NCBI GenBank assembly: GCA_030998225.1
Contig: JAPYXD010000608.1
Location: forward strand, 6,974,501 to 7,038,500
DNA from: Diplolepis rosae
Taxonomy: Eukaryota; Arthropoda; Insecta; Hymenoptera; Diplolepididae
DNA length: 64,000 nucleotides
Reading direction: 5' to 3'
The stretch's first letter is position 1. Every line of letters starts with the position of its first letter. Below, piece after piece: positions 21,462 through 33,063 of this stretch. The position numbers and the translations under genes were made by a program. The notes beneath the pieces are model-generated. The model had not been told where the DNA came from. It did no database searches and saw only the letters and a program-made list of their open reading frames with translations.

Positions 21462-21533
21462 CACTCTGCTGGGTATCGAGCCCAGGTCCTTTCGATTGCC
21501 GGTCGAATGCTCTGTCATCTAAGCTACGGAGGT
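21462..21533 (-). repeat. tRNA-like SINE head, minus strand
   Basis: The reverse complement of this stretch matches the plus-strand head at 21834-21905 with a few changes (GCTT instead of GCTC in the D stem, CAGAG instead of GGAG at the end). It has a D arm, an anticodon stem, and a T arm with a CTCGATA loop. Confidence 0.7.
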
Positions 21534-21833
21534 TCCACAACTTTTCTCACAGAATCTTGTTGTTAAACCGCCAATTCGGCGAAGGATATATCATGAACTA
21601 TGTAACCAATTTGTTCTAAATTATTTCAGTCGATCATGTCGATCATTAGAAGAGTGTGTTAAAAATTTCCATCTAGTCTTACGAGAGGTTAAATTAGTTC
21701 TAAATTGCAGGTTGGTAAGATTGATATGGTAGAGTTCTGTCGTCACTTAGAGTGATCAGCACTCTTCTAATGATCGAAATGATCGACTGGTTTAACTGGT
21801 TTAATAACAAGTTTCTGTGAGAAAAGTTGTGGA

Positions 21834-21905
21834 ACCTCCGTAGCTCAGATGACAGAGCATTCGACCGGCAATCGAAAGGACCTGGGCTCGATACCCAGCG
21901 GAGTG
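21834..21905 (+). repeat. tRNA-like SINE head, plus strand
   Basis: Folds as a cloverleaf: D stem GCTC/GAGC, anticodon stem TTCGA/TCGAA with loop CCGGCAA, T stem CTGGG/CCCAG with loop CTCGATA. The acceptor stem pairs in only five of seven positions, and base 33 is C rather than T, so this is a SINE head with pol III A/B boxes rather than a working tRNA. The anticodon read from the loop would be GGC (Ala-type). Confidence 0.7.
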
Positions 21906-22104
21906 GAAGCGTTCCTTTTTTCACAGAAAATTTCTTCAAAAATTAAATTAAAAATTTCCATCTAGTCTTACGAGACGTTAAATTAGTTCTAAATTGCAGG
22001 TTGGTAAGATCGATATGGTAGAGTTCTTCTGTCACGTAGAGTGATACACACTCTTCTAATGATCGACATGGTCGACTGAAATAATTTAGAACAAATTGGT
22101 TACA

Positions 22105-23426
22105 AAGTACCAATGTGTTCTGGGCATGGATGCCATTCGACAATTTAGGTTAATTGTGGATGGCAACGCCAACGTTATCCATATGGCTTACGACGACGAA
22201 GTCTACCGCACAGCCACTGTCGACTTATTGTCCAACTTTGCGCAGACGGACGATGGGTGCGCCGCGATTAAGGAACTCACCAAGACACAAATGGCTCTGG
22301 TAGAGAATTTCCTTAAGCGCGAGTTAAAGGTCTCAAAAAAGGAACTGGGTGCTACCCACCTTGCCAAACACACCATTGATGTGGGTGACCATCCGCTCAT
22401 CAAGCAGAAATACCATGCTCGGTCTCCTGCTGTGATGGACGAGATGAAGAAGCTGATGGACAAGCTGATTGAACAGAAATTCGTTGAGCCATCCAATAAT
22501 GCTTGGTCATCACTGGTTGTTGTGGCACGGAAGTCGAATGGCACTTCTCGTCTGTGCATCGACTTCAGGGAAATAAACCGAGTCACTAAGAAGGACGCTT
22601 ACCCTCTTCTACCAATGACGAACATTCTAGATAAACTTCAGAAGGCTAATTACATCAGCACAATTGACCTGGACCAGGCTTTCCATCAGGTACCATTAGA
22701 TGAAAAGAGTAAGGAACTCACCGCGTTCACGGTACCGGGACGTAATCTCTTCTAATTTACTCAGATGCCTTTTGGACTTACCAACGCCCCTGCGACGTTC
22801 CAGCATTTGATTGATAAAGTCATTGGCCCGGAATTGGAACTTCATGTGTTAGCCTATTTAGACGTCATAATAGTGAGCGACACCTTCGAGATCGCCTCAA
22901 ATGTTTGAAAGAGGTATTAGATCGACTCACTGCTGCAGGTTTCTCTATCAACGCCGAGAAATGTCTATTTTTCCGAAGCAAGATCAAGCACCTTGAGTTC
23001 TTCAGCAACAAAGAGGACGTTAAGGTTGATCCCAGCGAACTGACCCCTATTTTTGACTTGCCAGCGGCGTGAAATATTCGCAAGCTCCGGAATTTTCTAG
23101 GCTCGGCATGTTGGTATCGGCGCTTTATTCCGAACTTTGCGACCGTAGCAGAGCTCTTTTTCTGGCTGTTGAAAAAAGCGCAGCCCTGTGATTGGCAGGC
23201 AAAGCAGGAGGCTGCATTCCAGGCGATTAAAAACGCCCTGACTACAGCGCCAGTAGTTGCACTCCAAGACTTCGCGCACCCGTTCACTTTGCAAACGGAT
23301 GCAAGCTCCATTGGAGTTGGAGCAGTATTGACCCAGACGATAGAAAGCGTAGAGCGTGTGATCGCTCACGTCAGCCGCTCCCTATCAGGCGCTGAGCGTA
23401 ATTACTCAGTGACAGTTCGCAATTAG
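22105..23426 (+). pseudogene. pol: G2 reverse transcriptase and start of RNase H
   Basis: A 220-codon stretch is open to a stop at 22753-22755: LGMDAIRQF (end of protease/linker), then RT blocks FVEPSNNAWSSLVVV, RLCIDFREINRVT, STIDLDQAFHQVPL. RT continues past the stop with MPFGLTNAPATFQHLI and the catalytic box AYLDVIIV, where one Asp codon of Y-L-D-D is missing (a 3-bp loss). The connection domain contains a TGA (about 23071) and FLGSACWYRRFIPNF. RNase H starts as FTLQTDASSIGVGAVL and the frame ends at 23424-23426. The rest of RNase H and all of integrase are deleted. Confidence 0.85.
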
Positions 23427-23642
23427 CGAACTGCCGTTTACTTTTTTTTTAATAAGCTTACATTCCTTTTTTGGTATTCTTAGCTCGTAAGCTTATATTA
23501 GCATTGATTATTAAAGCAAACTCTCAGACAACCTGGGCCACGGGTTTACGCATTTCCTTTGCTATTTAGACCTAATAATTGGTAAGCTGGCCCGGAGTGT
23601 GATCTTGGTGACTCGGGGGTCGTTTCCGGTCTGGCCGGGGGG

Positions 23643-24636
23643 TGTTGTAACGTAATTAATTACGCTAAATTCTTTTTATCTCGACCGACAACGACAGGAT
23701 TGAGCCCAAAACCACCTTTTTCATAAAACTCTTAAAATGTCAAGGATAGTCTTAGAGATGCTTCACAAAATCTTTTATTTTGTTCTCTTTTCTGGCCGTT
23801 TTTCTTTTTTTGTTTCATTACTACACCAGCTAGAAAGGCGCCACCATAAATTCCAACATCTTTACAACGATACTGTTATGATTAATATAAGAAGGATATG
23901 TTAAGTTAGAGTCACTTTATATTATATAATATATATTATATATATGCGTTGCCTAATTGTAACTGTTCTCTTATGCAATACAAACTCTTCGTAGTTTAAA
24001 GGTACCCCTCGACGTTTCAAGCCAATGGAGCAAGCTGACCTATAGACGCTTCAGTTTATTAGTTGCCTGGCGCCGTCGTCCTCACAAGACGAGTCACCCA
24101 CGCAAAGTTCAGCTTCATGCGAGTAGGCCAGCCTTTCCAGCTGATGTGATAAAACTGCGCGACACTTGTAGTGCAGCTTTATTCTGTCGTTATCCGAGTG
24201 GCAAGTAGGCAAAAATTATTAAAAGATTTTCTTTAATGGACGCTACCAATTTTAATCCGGAGGAAGTAAGGCGCGAGATTGTGTTTAGAAGCCAGGTAAG
24301 TCTTTAAGACTATATTCCGGGCCTTTATAAATTTGTTCAATTTGATACCTGTGTGGTTCTCAGGCTCGTCCAAAGCCTGTATATTATGCTTAGGCACTGT
24401 ACGCCATTACTGGCAGCAAATTTTTTATTTTGAATTTGTACCGAGTCAGGACTTTGCCCGTTTGTTAAATAAATTGTAGATTTAATTTGTGGTTAAACGC
24501 TGCTTAATTTATTTAATTATGTTATGCGAGAGCTTCTATATTTTAGGTTAAGTTTCCTTCCCAACCTAAAATACCACCTGATCCGAACTCCCGTACCCAT
24601 CCAGCCCCAGCCGAAACGCTTGCTTTGCTTTGCTCT
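23643..24636 (+). repeat. G2 3' LTR (3' end missing)
   Basis: Starts TGTTGTAACG right after a polypurine tract (CCGGGGGG, 23635-23642). It matches the 5' LTR from about 23735 to 24636, including the second copy of the leader ATG and donor (24236-24301). It breaks before the position of the poly(A) signal and primer site, where a different sequence begins. Confidence 0.8.
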
Positions 24637-25360
24637 TCACTCTCGTGAAAAAATTCTATGAACGCGATGACATATGTCGAATAATTGCAGGGGTACAATA
24701 CTTTGTGTCGGTCAAGAATAATAATGAAACTCGTTCACATATCCAGAAAAGGTTACTACCATATAATTTCAACGAGTTATATAGTCAATTTACACTGAAA
24801 CGTAAAGGCCTGAACATTAGAATTTTTAAATTCACGAAACTCAGACCTAATCGCTGTGTTCTAACAGGAAGCAGTGACACTACTAATGTCGCCTTTGCGG
24901 GCATCATGAGAATATCAAGCTAATATTAATCGATATAAATATTCAACAAAGAATACCAATATGATGTTGAGAAATTATTACGACTGTCTAGATGCTATTG
25001 TATGATTATAAAGAAGATGGTGACCTTAAGCACACAAGTATTGTACTCATATCCGGTAACTTAGCTCATGAAACGGTGGCTGTTTACAAGTATCAGAAAA
25101 TTATACAAAGAAAATCTACTGTTTTACTGATGTTACAGGGCAGAAATTTAACAATAAGAATAGCTTTTCTAATCTGCAATCCTATAAAGATTTCGATATT
25201 CCAGCAGAATAGCACTTCTATGGCAAGGGTGCATGTGATGGCATAAGAGCATAAAGAGACAAACATTACGTTCAAGCTAACAATGTTCTCCGAAACATCA
25301 CGTACTCACTACCTAAATTTCTTCCAGCGGGCAGATAGTAACCGTAAGGAGATCGAATTT
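24636..25360 (+). pseudogene. Relic of a transposon-associated protein family ('FYERDD' type)
   Basis: Reading across several frames gives blocks in the order known from a family of long uncharacterised arthropod and cnidarian proteins: VKKFYERDDICR, KRLLPYNFNELY, a C-x2-HHENIKL motif (other frame, about 24893-24935), YKEDGDLKHTS, and then NNKNSFSN, KDFDIPAE and YGKGACDGI (about 25140-25245). I know this block order from predicted proteins annotated as hypothetical, often multi-copy; I infer a transposon origin. Spacing is shorter than in the family, so internal parts are missing. Confidence 0.45.
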
Positions 25361-28300
25361 CTTTCCGGTAGCAAAAAAAATCATACAATTTAGGTTTTCA
25401 TATTTATTGAAAAGTCAATTTTCATAGTTTTAAAGCGTCTATGTGTCAAATTCATGATAAACTATATTTTAAAATTAGGAAAAAAACAGAATATTGTTTT
25501 GATACTTTGTGCAAGAGGACTAAGTCATTTCACGTTTTTTAATAAGGTTATTTTCGATTCGAATGAAATGAAAAAATACTGGAAAATGCAAGGTATAATT
25601 CATAAAAATAAATGTATCACAAACATGATAGAAAATAATCTCAATATGCTTCATAATTATGAAGAGCTCAGGTATTTCCAATGCAAATTAATTCAATTGA
25701 AGTTCTAATTATTTAGCTTCAAATCAGTTGCATAAATATTTTTTATATAATTTTGTTTACTTTCAAAATAATTCATATGTGTCATAATGTATCATAAATT
25801 TTACTTCAATATACATGCAACGTTGTTATACATTTGAAAATAAAATTTTCCTTTTTTAAAAGTAAACTGAAAAATTACATCATATTCATCAGATCACCTG
25901 TATGAAATTTGGAATTTCTCTCGCAGTTTCATGCTAAGAATTCTATTTAAAATATGTAAAACTCTAGACTGGAACATTCGTTCAAAGTGAGGTCTTTTTT
26001 TCTGTCCACAAAGCTTTATTTCCATGCAGAAAGTTTCGAGAGAGATCGCAAGATGTGTTGTTAAATTTAATATTTACGAGGGCTGTGAGATCCAAGAGTG
26101 TAAAACGTGTTTTGTTCTTGGGAGCGATTCATAAATTTGGTACGAGGCTGAAAAGGAGAGTGAAACTTTTTTTAGAACTTTTTGGACAGCCGGTATGTCG
26201 AAATCGCTTCCAATTCTATTACTTCTACGTCATCATTTGATAGAACAAAATACTCTTGGCTTTTGTATCTCTAATCCAACCTAACATCCGTCATAAAAAT
26301 GTTGTTCTGTGAAGCTTTAGAGAAGATAAAATGTAGATTATTTCAAATTGACGCTATACGCAAAGAAAAATTGATAGTGTTACGTCCTGTGACCATCAGT
26401 ATTTATTCATAATAATAATCTATGCAAAATTAATAAAAAGCCTTTACGAAATTATATGTACAAGCAACAGGTTCTGAATATATTGATCGTAGAAACACCC
26501 TAAATGTCTAGGCAAAATAAAATTATACGCATTAAGGAACCACATCGGAATGTCCCATGTACACAAACCTTGAATACCTATCGCCACAGTGAAAAATTGA
26601 ACTTGACGGTTCATTGCCCCGAGGGGAAAAAACGTTGGGGAAACAGAGGAGAACTAAATCTTATATATTTTCCTCGCTTTTTCTTTACAACATGGAAAAA
26701 GTCTACCAAAGGGAAAGAAATCAGGCCAACCTGGGGCCAACGTCGAGCCCTCATTAATTCAACTTATCGGGACAGAAACTGACCTTGGTGCAGTATTGAT
26801 CAAAAAATGGCGGCATTCTATAATTCAAACCTTTAATCTTAGCGAGAAATGAGCGATATTTAAATATATGTGACGCGCGCGGAAAAAAGGGAGCTTAGTC
26901 TGTTTGGCAAGAACGAATTCGGCGTAAAGATGTGTTAGTGCATGGTAGGGGGTGTTTCACGGAGCAACATTCATTTTTATTACAAATTATATTATTATAC
27001 ACTATCACTACACATCGCTGAACATAATATATTACCGCTGTTGAAATTAATCTTACGCTGACAGGATTCGAACCTTAACTTCTACCTAACCTACATGTAT
27101 AACGCAGTCTAACCTCATGAATGAAATCGCACGGCTACCGAAACACTTGCGATATTTCCCAAAAAATTTCGGGTACATATCATCTTTAAAAAATACAGAG
27201 CCGTGTAAGAAATTGCTGCGCCTTGTTTCGCCAACAATTTTATATAATAAAGAAGTTTAAAGAATTATTATGTTTCTACATTTTCAAATTAAGTTATTGA
27301 GAAAGTCATGGATTTATAATAGCTTAATATTTCAATAAAAGTAAATATATCTAAAAGGATACAGAATTAGGAGTTTGGACCAATATGTAAAGTGGCATCA
27401 TCGCGACTACAAAGATATATCACGTAATGCAAACAATTGATATATATTTGGTTCACTAGCAGTCACTTTTCAAGCCGAAAAATTTATTTTTTCAATGTAA
27501 CCCATTGTTAAAGACCTGTAACAATGCCTGTAACAGCGGAATGAATGGATGAAAGTTAGCGTTGCTTATATTCACGAGTGTGTTCTTATAGAATCCGGGC
27601 TCAGAATCGAGAACATACAACTAAAAAATTTAACATGGTGGCTTTTGTATGAGGAAATAAGAAAGAATTGTGCGTATTCAATGTTTATAATTTTTTATTA
27701 GACCGAAATCGTGTAAAAATCGAAAATATCTTAACTATCAGTGCCAAGAATTGTTGAATTTCAATAGGAAATTTTTTGATATTCGTGTTGATGATTTTCT
27801 CTCCCAAAATGGTGCATAGTGGTCCAGAAAACGAATAACCTGGTCAAAAGTCGGAAAATGGACTTTTCAAATGAATGTTTTAAGCATTTTTTGTATTTAT
27901 TGTATTTAAACTGTCTTGGTTTTCCCATTCTGAATCAGTGTTCGCAGAACGTGGACGTAAACGGCCCCCACCACTGACCAGTGTGGATCCTCACACAACC
28001 AAACACGGCTGTCGGCTGTTGAGCCAAGATCGAGAATTATGTTTCTCTCGACTTCGTACAAAAGAGGCGCGAAGCAAACGACAAATTCAAAATGAAAAGA
28101 TATATAGTTTAAGATATTAGCTTTCTTTTTTTGATATTTTGAAAAACATTGAACTAAAATGAATGTCTGAAAGATTTTGTTGAATTTTAAGATGATTCAG
28201 ACACTTGAGAAATAATTTCTTAGTAAAATTTATGGTTTAATAAGTGTTTAAAGTCTCAAACCAAAATATCGGCTTATATATTTTTTAGCCTTGTAAATAA

Positions 28301-29182
28301 ATTATCTGAAATTGAAAAATTATGAGGAGGATAATTCATATCATGATAAGATAAATAATCAGATTCAAATTAAAAAAATAAAAGGTTCGAATAAAATACT
28401 TTGGGAAGTTTTTTTGGATATGAATATGCACCTTTTTTTATAATATGTAACATCTTTTCACATGACTACTTGAATATACAAGTGTGAACAAAAGGTTTCT
28501 ATTATTAAAAAATATCTAAATTATATCTAATTTTGCACACAAAATTAAACATTGAGATTTCTTTGTTATGAAGAAAAATTGACAAATTTTATAATAATAA
28601 AGTACTAAAAAAACTTTTTAGAATACTTAGCAACTTTTATATGACAATTTCAATATATAAGCATGAATAAAAGGTGGTTTGATTTTTAAAAAAATTAATA
28701 AATGTATTTTATTATTATGTTTGCCAATTTTGCTGCATACAAAAGAATTCACAAGATAAAATGTCTTTGGTTTTTCATTAATCTAACCTTTTATTTACAT
28801 TCATTTGTAGAAATTGCCATAAAAGATGTCAAGCATAATGAAAGCTCTTTTTGAGGCATTTTATCCCAAAGGAATTTTCATGAATTTTATTTTATACTAG
28901 AGGAATTTAATGTGTAATTTTCAATACAAAATTAAATGTAGTTTTTCAATTTTTCAATAATCAAACCTATTCACAATTATGTATTGAAAAAAAGGCTCTT
29001 AAAAAGTGTTACGTATTTTAGAAGCTTTTTCAAATTATTTTATTATTATAATATTTATAATATTGTATTTATTTATTTTTATTATTTTTATATTTATTTT
29101 ATTTTTATATTTATGTTATATTATCATATTATTTATATTTATAATATTATTTGCATGGCCTGATTCTGGCGTTGTTCCAGCG
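25361..29182. other. Anonymous AT-rich DNA
   Basis: About 3.8 kb with nothing I can name. Open frames (26055-26240, 26504-26782, 27938-28120) are short and unrecognisable. A possible B-box-like GGTTCGAATCC on - near 27060-27080 lacks a supporting cloverleaf. 29032-29150 is almost pure A/T low-complexity sequence. Confidence 0.5.
29032..29150. repeat. A/T low-complexity tract
   Basis: Repeated TTTAT/TATTATT units over about 120 bp; the hydrophobic open frame through it is a composition artefact. Confidence 0.85.
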
Positions 29183-31107
29183 AGTGGACATATTAGAAGA
29201 ATTTTGTTTTTTTTTGTAAATTATTATGGACGCCACGGACTTTGATTTAGACGCTGTCAGGCACGATATTGCGACCAGAATCCCGGTAAGTCTTTAAGAC
29301 TATATTTCGGGTCATTACTCTTGGTTTTAATTCACACATGGTACGTGGCTTTCAGGCTCTCTTAGAGCCTTATCCTTTTTTTGACTTTTGTAAGTCCCAA
29401 GGCGTTGGACGCTGTATTGGTTCAATCTACTTTTCTTTTTTCATTGTACCCTTTTTGCTTGCTCTGCTCCGTTTTGGTACGCACACAATCTTTTTTTGTC
29501 CTTTTTATTAGGGTAGCAAATTTATAAATATGGCGTCGGGAGACACCAGGCGCTTATCATGAAGCCGCCATAGTAACGCCGGGTTACTAAAAGTAATCCA
29601 GAATCCTCGGGCCCGCCTCAATAAAGCTGATTATTTTATTTGACGTTTCAGCGGACAGTCCATCCGTTATAAATGTCGCCTAACGGCTAAAAGGAGCCTT
29701 GGCTTATCGGGAAGAAAACCACAGAAAATTTTGTTTAACTTCCGTGAACAAGCTTTCTCTCATTTACAGTGAAAGTAAGAAATGTTGGTAAATCTTATAT
29801 AATTTAGCACAAAATAAAAATTTTAAAAAACTCAAAAATACTCAAATTTCCAATTTATTAATTTCGAGCGGAGTTTTAATTTTTTAATATTTTTTCCTTC
29901 TATTGAATTTTATTTTTAGGATCATTACGCTCGCTTATCCGCACAGGACTTTGGATAATTTATTGCACAATATACGTACATATATGTCACATTTTTATAT
30001 CTTGTTTTTTTAAAGCGTTAAACGCTATACAAGAATAAAAGTGCTCCACACTATAAAGCATCTACATTAGCTAAAAGTGCAGGTGGACGGTGATAGTTCG
30101 CGAAAAATCGTGTACGCGAGTGCAGTGTTTGTTTGAGATTTTCCGGGAGTGCGCTTCCACAGCTTTTCGGTTAACAGTTTGGTCGATTTTAATTAATTTT
30201 TAATTAAAATCATGCTCGTAACAGAAAGAAATAAGTCTCATTAAATAGTAAAACTATTTTTTGAGACAATCTCAAAAATTTTAACGTTAAAGAATAACCT
30301 GAAAAGCATAAAAATCGAGTGAAACGTTCGAGAGAATAAAAGTAATTCTCTCGCACCTGTCACTCGATATTATTTACATAGACAGCGAAATAAAAGAATT
30401 GCACAACGCTTTCGTCGGAACTTTTTTATTTTTCTAACTAAAATAAAGAGCTGTTTACCAAATTAGAAACTTGAATAAACTTAATAATCAAATTATTATC
30501 AACTGATCAAACAATTTTAGCTCGAAAAAAAATTTTAATAGCTCGAAAATCGAATAAAATGCAATGGAATCGTTGGTAAACACACTAGGCAAGACGGAAC
30601 TTCGTGGACTCGCCCATTTAATGTTAACATAGCGAGGGTGGTATCAATTTTTAGAGATCGCATAGTGCGATATATTAAAAAGAGAGTCGCGTTAAAAATA
30701 TCGGTTGGGACGCGAATGATATATCAGACGCGTCACAACGACTAGTACGCGATGATCATACGGTATCTCGAAAACCGTCTGACCTATCAAGCATATGTAG
30801 CGTCACTGCGTTCAACGCCGACGCCCTGGCTACCTCGACCGCGACGAATACGTAAACAGTTACGACCTGCGCAGGCGCATCATACACAGCGCCTTTACAG
30901 GCGTACACCCTGGCCAACCCAAGCCCTATTGCATTGCATTTTGAAAATGCATCCAGATTCGTACCTATTATGCACCAGGCCCCGGGAACGACAATTTCGA
31001 GCTCCTCGAACCTTGTGCATGGCCACCATTGACTTATTGTCCACTTTGGCGCAGATCGAAGACGATGGGTGTGCCGCGATTAAGGAACTTACACAGACAC
31101 AAATGTA
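29183..31107 (+). mobile_element. G3: deleted relative of the G2 gypsy element
   Basis: Shares with G2 the leader exon (29226-29285), donor GTAAGTCTTTAAGACTATAT, the LTR end with CAATAAAG (about 29620) and the decayed primer site (about 29668), the leader blocks, and the gag start region at 30570-30690 (ATGGAATCGTTGGTAAAC). A large deletion then joins gag (GCACCAGGCCCCGGGAACG, about 30970) directly to the protease/RT linker (ACCATTGACTTATTGTCCAC, about 31023). It has no 3' LTR and ends at 31107 inside that linker. Confidence 0.75.
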
Positions 31108-31699
31108 CGAAGGATCCCCACAGGTGTAGACAAGGTGTGCGAAAGAGACGGAGATATAATCCGCACAGATATGTTCCGTAAAGGTGGCGATCCTTATTTA
31201 TGACACAGTTCAAAGATCTTTACAAAGATCTATACAAGTCCACGATGACTTTTATGGCTCCCGAACTTGGATTTTAAATTGTACCGGTCGAATTTTATTG
31301 ATCTCAAACTAAGAGATTTTCGGAGTCTAGATTGAAGATACCGCACTGTACTATTCTCGTCAAACCGGTGATGATTTCGAAGGAAAATTTGAAAGACGAA
31401 CTATACGAAGAATTAACTGCTCGCTCTTGTTATGAGCCTCTTATATTTTTCTATACAAATTGACGGTCAGCGTTAATCGTGACGTAGTCATATTTTCCTA
31501 GAAGAGAAGGGCCCCTTTGCTTCTCCCTACTTCTCCCTACTCCTGATTCCCTTTTATTGATTTTCTCATAGATTCCTACTCAATCCAGCCTGTGTATATT
31601 TAATACATTTGAATATGTCGCGGGACGTGACAGATTCAACAATAGAAAAAAGATTAAAAAACAGAACAAGCAAACAATTTGCCAGAGAATCTTGCAAAG
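31108..31699. other. Unassigned DNA between G3 and the mariner relic
   Basis: No coding pattern. A duplicated CTTCTCCCTACTTCTCCCTACTCC stretch is present near 31520. Possibly a fragment of another LTR. Confidence 0.4.
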
Positions 31700-32198
31700 T
31701 TATAAACATAGCCGGTCCAAGTGAACACAGTTTTTTCGAGAAATTTGACTTTATTCATTAACACAGTTTCCTTCAAGCGTAATACATTTATTCCAATTTT
31801 CCTCTGACTTTTCGATACTTTTTTTGTAGAATGTTTCGTTTTTACTCTCAAAATAGGCCTCAGTTTCGACAATCAATCCTTTATTGGAGCCAAATCTCTT
31901 TCCCTGGAGCACGATTTTAGGTCAGCAAAGAGTCAGTAGTCGCTGGGGGACAGATAAGGAGAATATGGTGAGTAAGGAAGCAATTCGAAGCTTAATTCAT
32001 TTAATTTGACCATCGTTTTCAAGGACTTGTGGTAAGGTACATTGCCTTTGTGGAACAGCACTTTTTTGTTCTGCATGTGAGATCGTTTTTCCTTCATTTC
32101 TGCGCTCAATCAATCCAGTAATGCCATGTAATAGTCGCCGATAATATTTATAATATAAAATATAATAACACAGGTCTGCAAATAATGGGCTTGTATTT
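31700..32198 (-). pseudogene. Mariner (DD34D) transposase C-terminal half, decayed
   Basis: Reading on - through several frameshifts: YYMALLD, RSHMQNKKVLFH followed by K-G-N where the family has Q-D-N (second catalytic Asp lost), YHKSLKTMVKLNELSFELL, YSPYLSPSDY (third catalytic Asp present), and the terminal block FYKK...WNKCITLEG (in pieces). This is the end of an irritans/mellifera-type mariner transposase. Its 5' half is absent; the fragment stops where the inverted arm at 32199 begins. Confidence 0.7.
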
Positions 32199-33063
32199 GT
32201 TGTTGGAAAACGAAAGATCATTTCCGGGGTAATTTTTGAAGTAGAATGCGAATCCGAAGTCAGAATCAGCCTATCACGTCAGGATCTTGAGATACTTGAG
32301 GTTATGTGCTCGAAAAATGGGGGTTTTCGCTACTTTTGAGGTTATGTACAGGGCGCAAGAAATTTTTTTGGTCTTTGTCTTAAATGTCATCATTTATCAC
32401 TACTCTTTCCCTTCAAAATGAGCTACTGAACAGTCACGAGCGATTTTTTCTCACAAACATACGGCCATATCAAGTTTTGACATTTATCCGAACAACCTTA
32501 TGAGCATTCACATTGACTCTTTGGTGCATACCATTCTGCATTCGAAAATTTATCTTGAAAATTTGTGCTTGCGGGTTTTAATGGTCTGTGAATAAGAATT
32601 TACAGTCAGAAAATTGACATTTTCATTTCTAAGATGGCAGATTCAAAATGGCGGATCGAAATTTACGAAATTAATCAATTTCGCTCTTTAAAGACTCTTA
32701 CTCGGGGGTTTCGCAGCTGCCTATTACGAAAATGAGGTCGCAAGATTGACATTTCCATTTCCAAGATGGTAGATTCAATGTCGAGGATCGAAATCAACAG
32801 AGAACACAGCATTGGTATCTGAAATCCTGCATTCGGGGGTTTTACGGTCGTCAAGTATTTCATGTAAACCAAAAAAAGAATTTTTTGCTCAAGGTGATGA
32901 CTTTAAAATAAAGAATAAAAATTAGCTAGATAGTCATAAATAGGATACATTTCTTGATTCCGGTATAGCATTTTGATTTTTCTGTTAAAATCTGTAGAGG
33001 TCGATTCCGATTTTGTAATAAGCGACCTAAAAAAAGCTTCCAGCACACATTCTCAGGGAAAAG

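Larger units (their letters stand above)
21428..22104. mobile_element. tRNA-derived SINE composite with opposed copies
   Basis: Bounded by the 12-bp direct repeat AAGTACCAATGT (21416-21427 and 22105-22116), so inserted as one unit. The order is: tRNA-like head on - (21462-21533), part of the tail on - (about 21590-21658), tail on + (about 21659-21785), tRNA-like head on + (21834-21905), tail on + (about 21945-22104). The tail contains TCTAGTCTTACGAGA and CACTCTTCTAATGATCGA and differs slightly between copies. The two halves together can fold into a large hairpin. Confidence 0.75.
16166..24636 (+). mobile_element. G2: large decayed Ty3/gypsy LTR retrotransposon
   Basis: Long LTRs (5' copy 16166-17371, truncated at its start; 3' copy 23643-24636, truncated at its end), a primer-binding site at 17372, a 2-kb leader, gag with a capsid and zinc knuckle, protease, RT and the start of RNase H. 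Integrase is absent. A tRNA-SINE composite sits inside at 21428-22104, and about 1.1 kb of foreign DNA sits in the leader (about 18085-19200), judged by comparison with the relative G3 at 29183. Multiple stops show it is old. Confidence 0.85.

Noticed and set aside
21834..21905. Functional tRNA-Ala gene
   Set aside because: Mismatched acceptor stem, C at position 33, a second inverted copy and shared tails within a bounded insertion all point to a SINE.
26504..26782. 92-codon basic open frame
   Set aside because: No conserved blocks, no partner exon or element around it.
27050..27135. Possible tRNA-derived sequence on the minus strand (GGTTCGAATCC B-box-like)
   Set aside because: T stem has mismatches and no D or anticodon stem could be built; no second copy seen.
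29006..29245. Hydrophobic 79-residue open frame resembling a membrane protein
   Set aside because: Pure artefact of an A/T low-complexity tract (I, F, L, Y codons).
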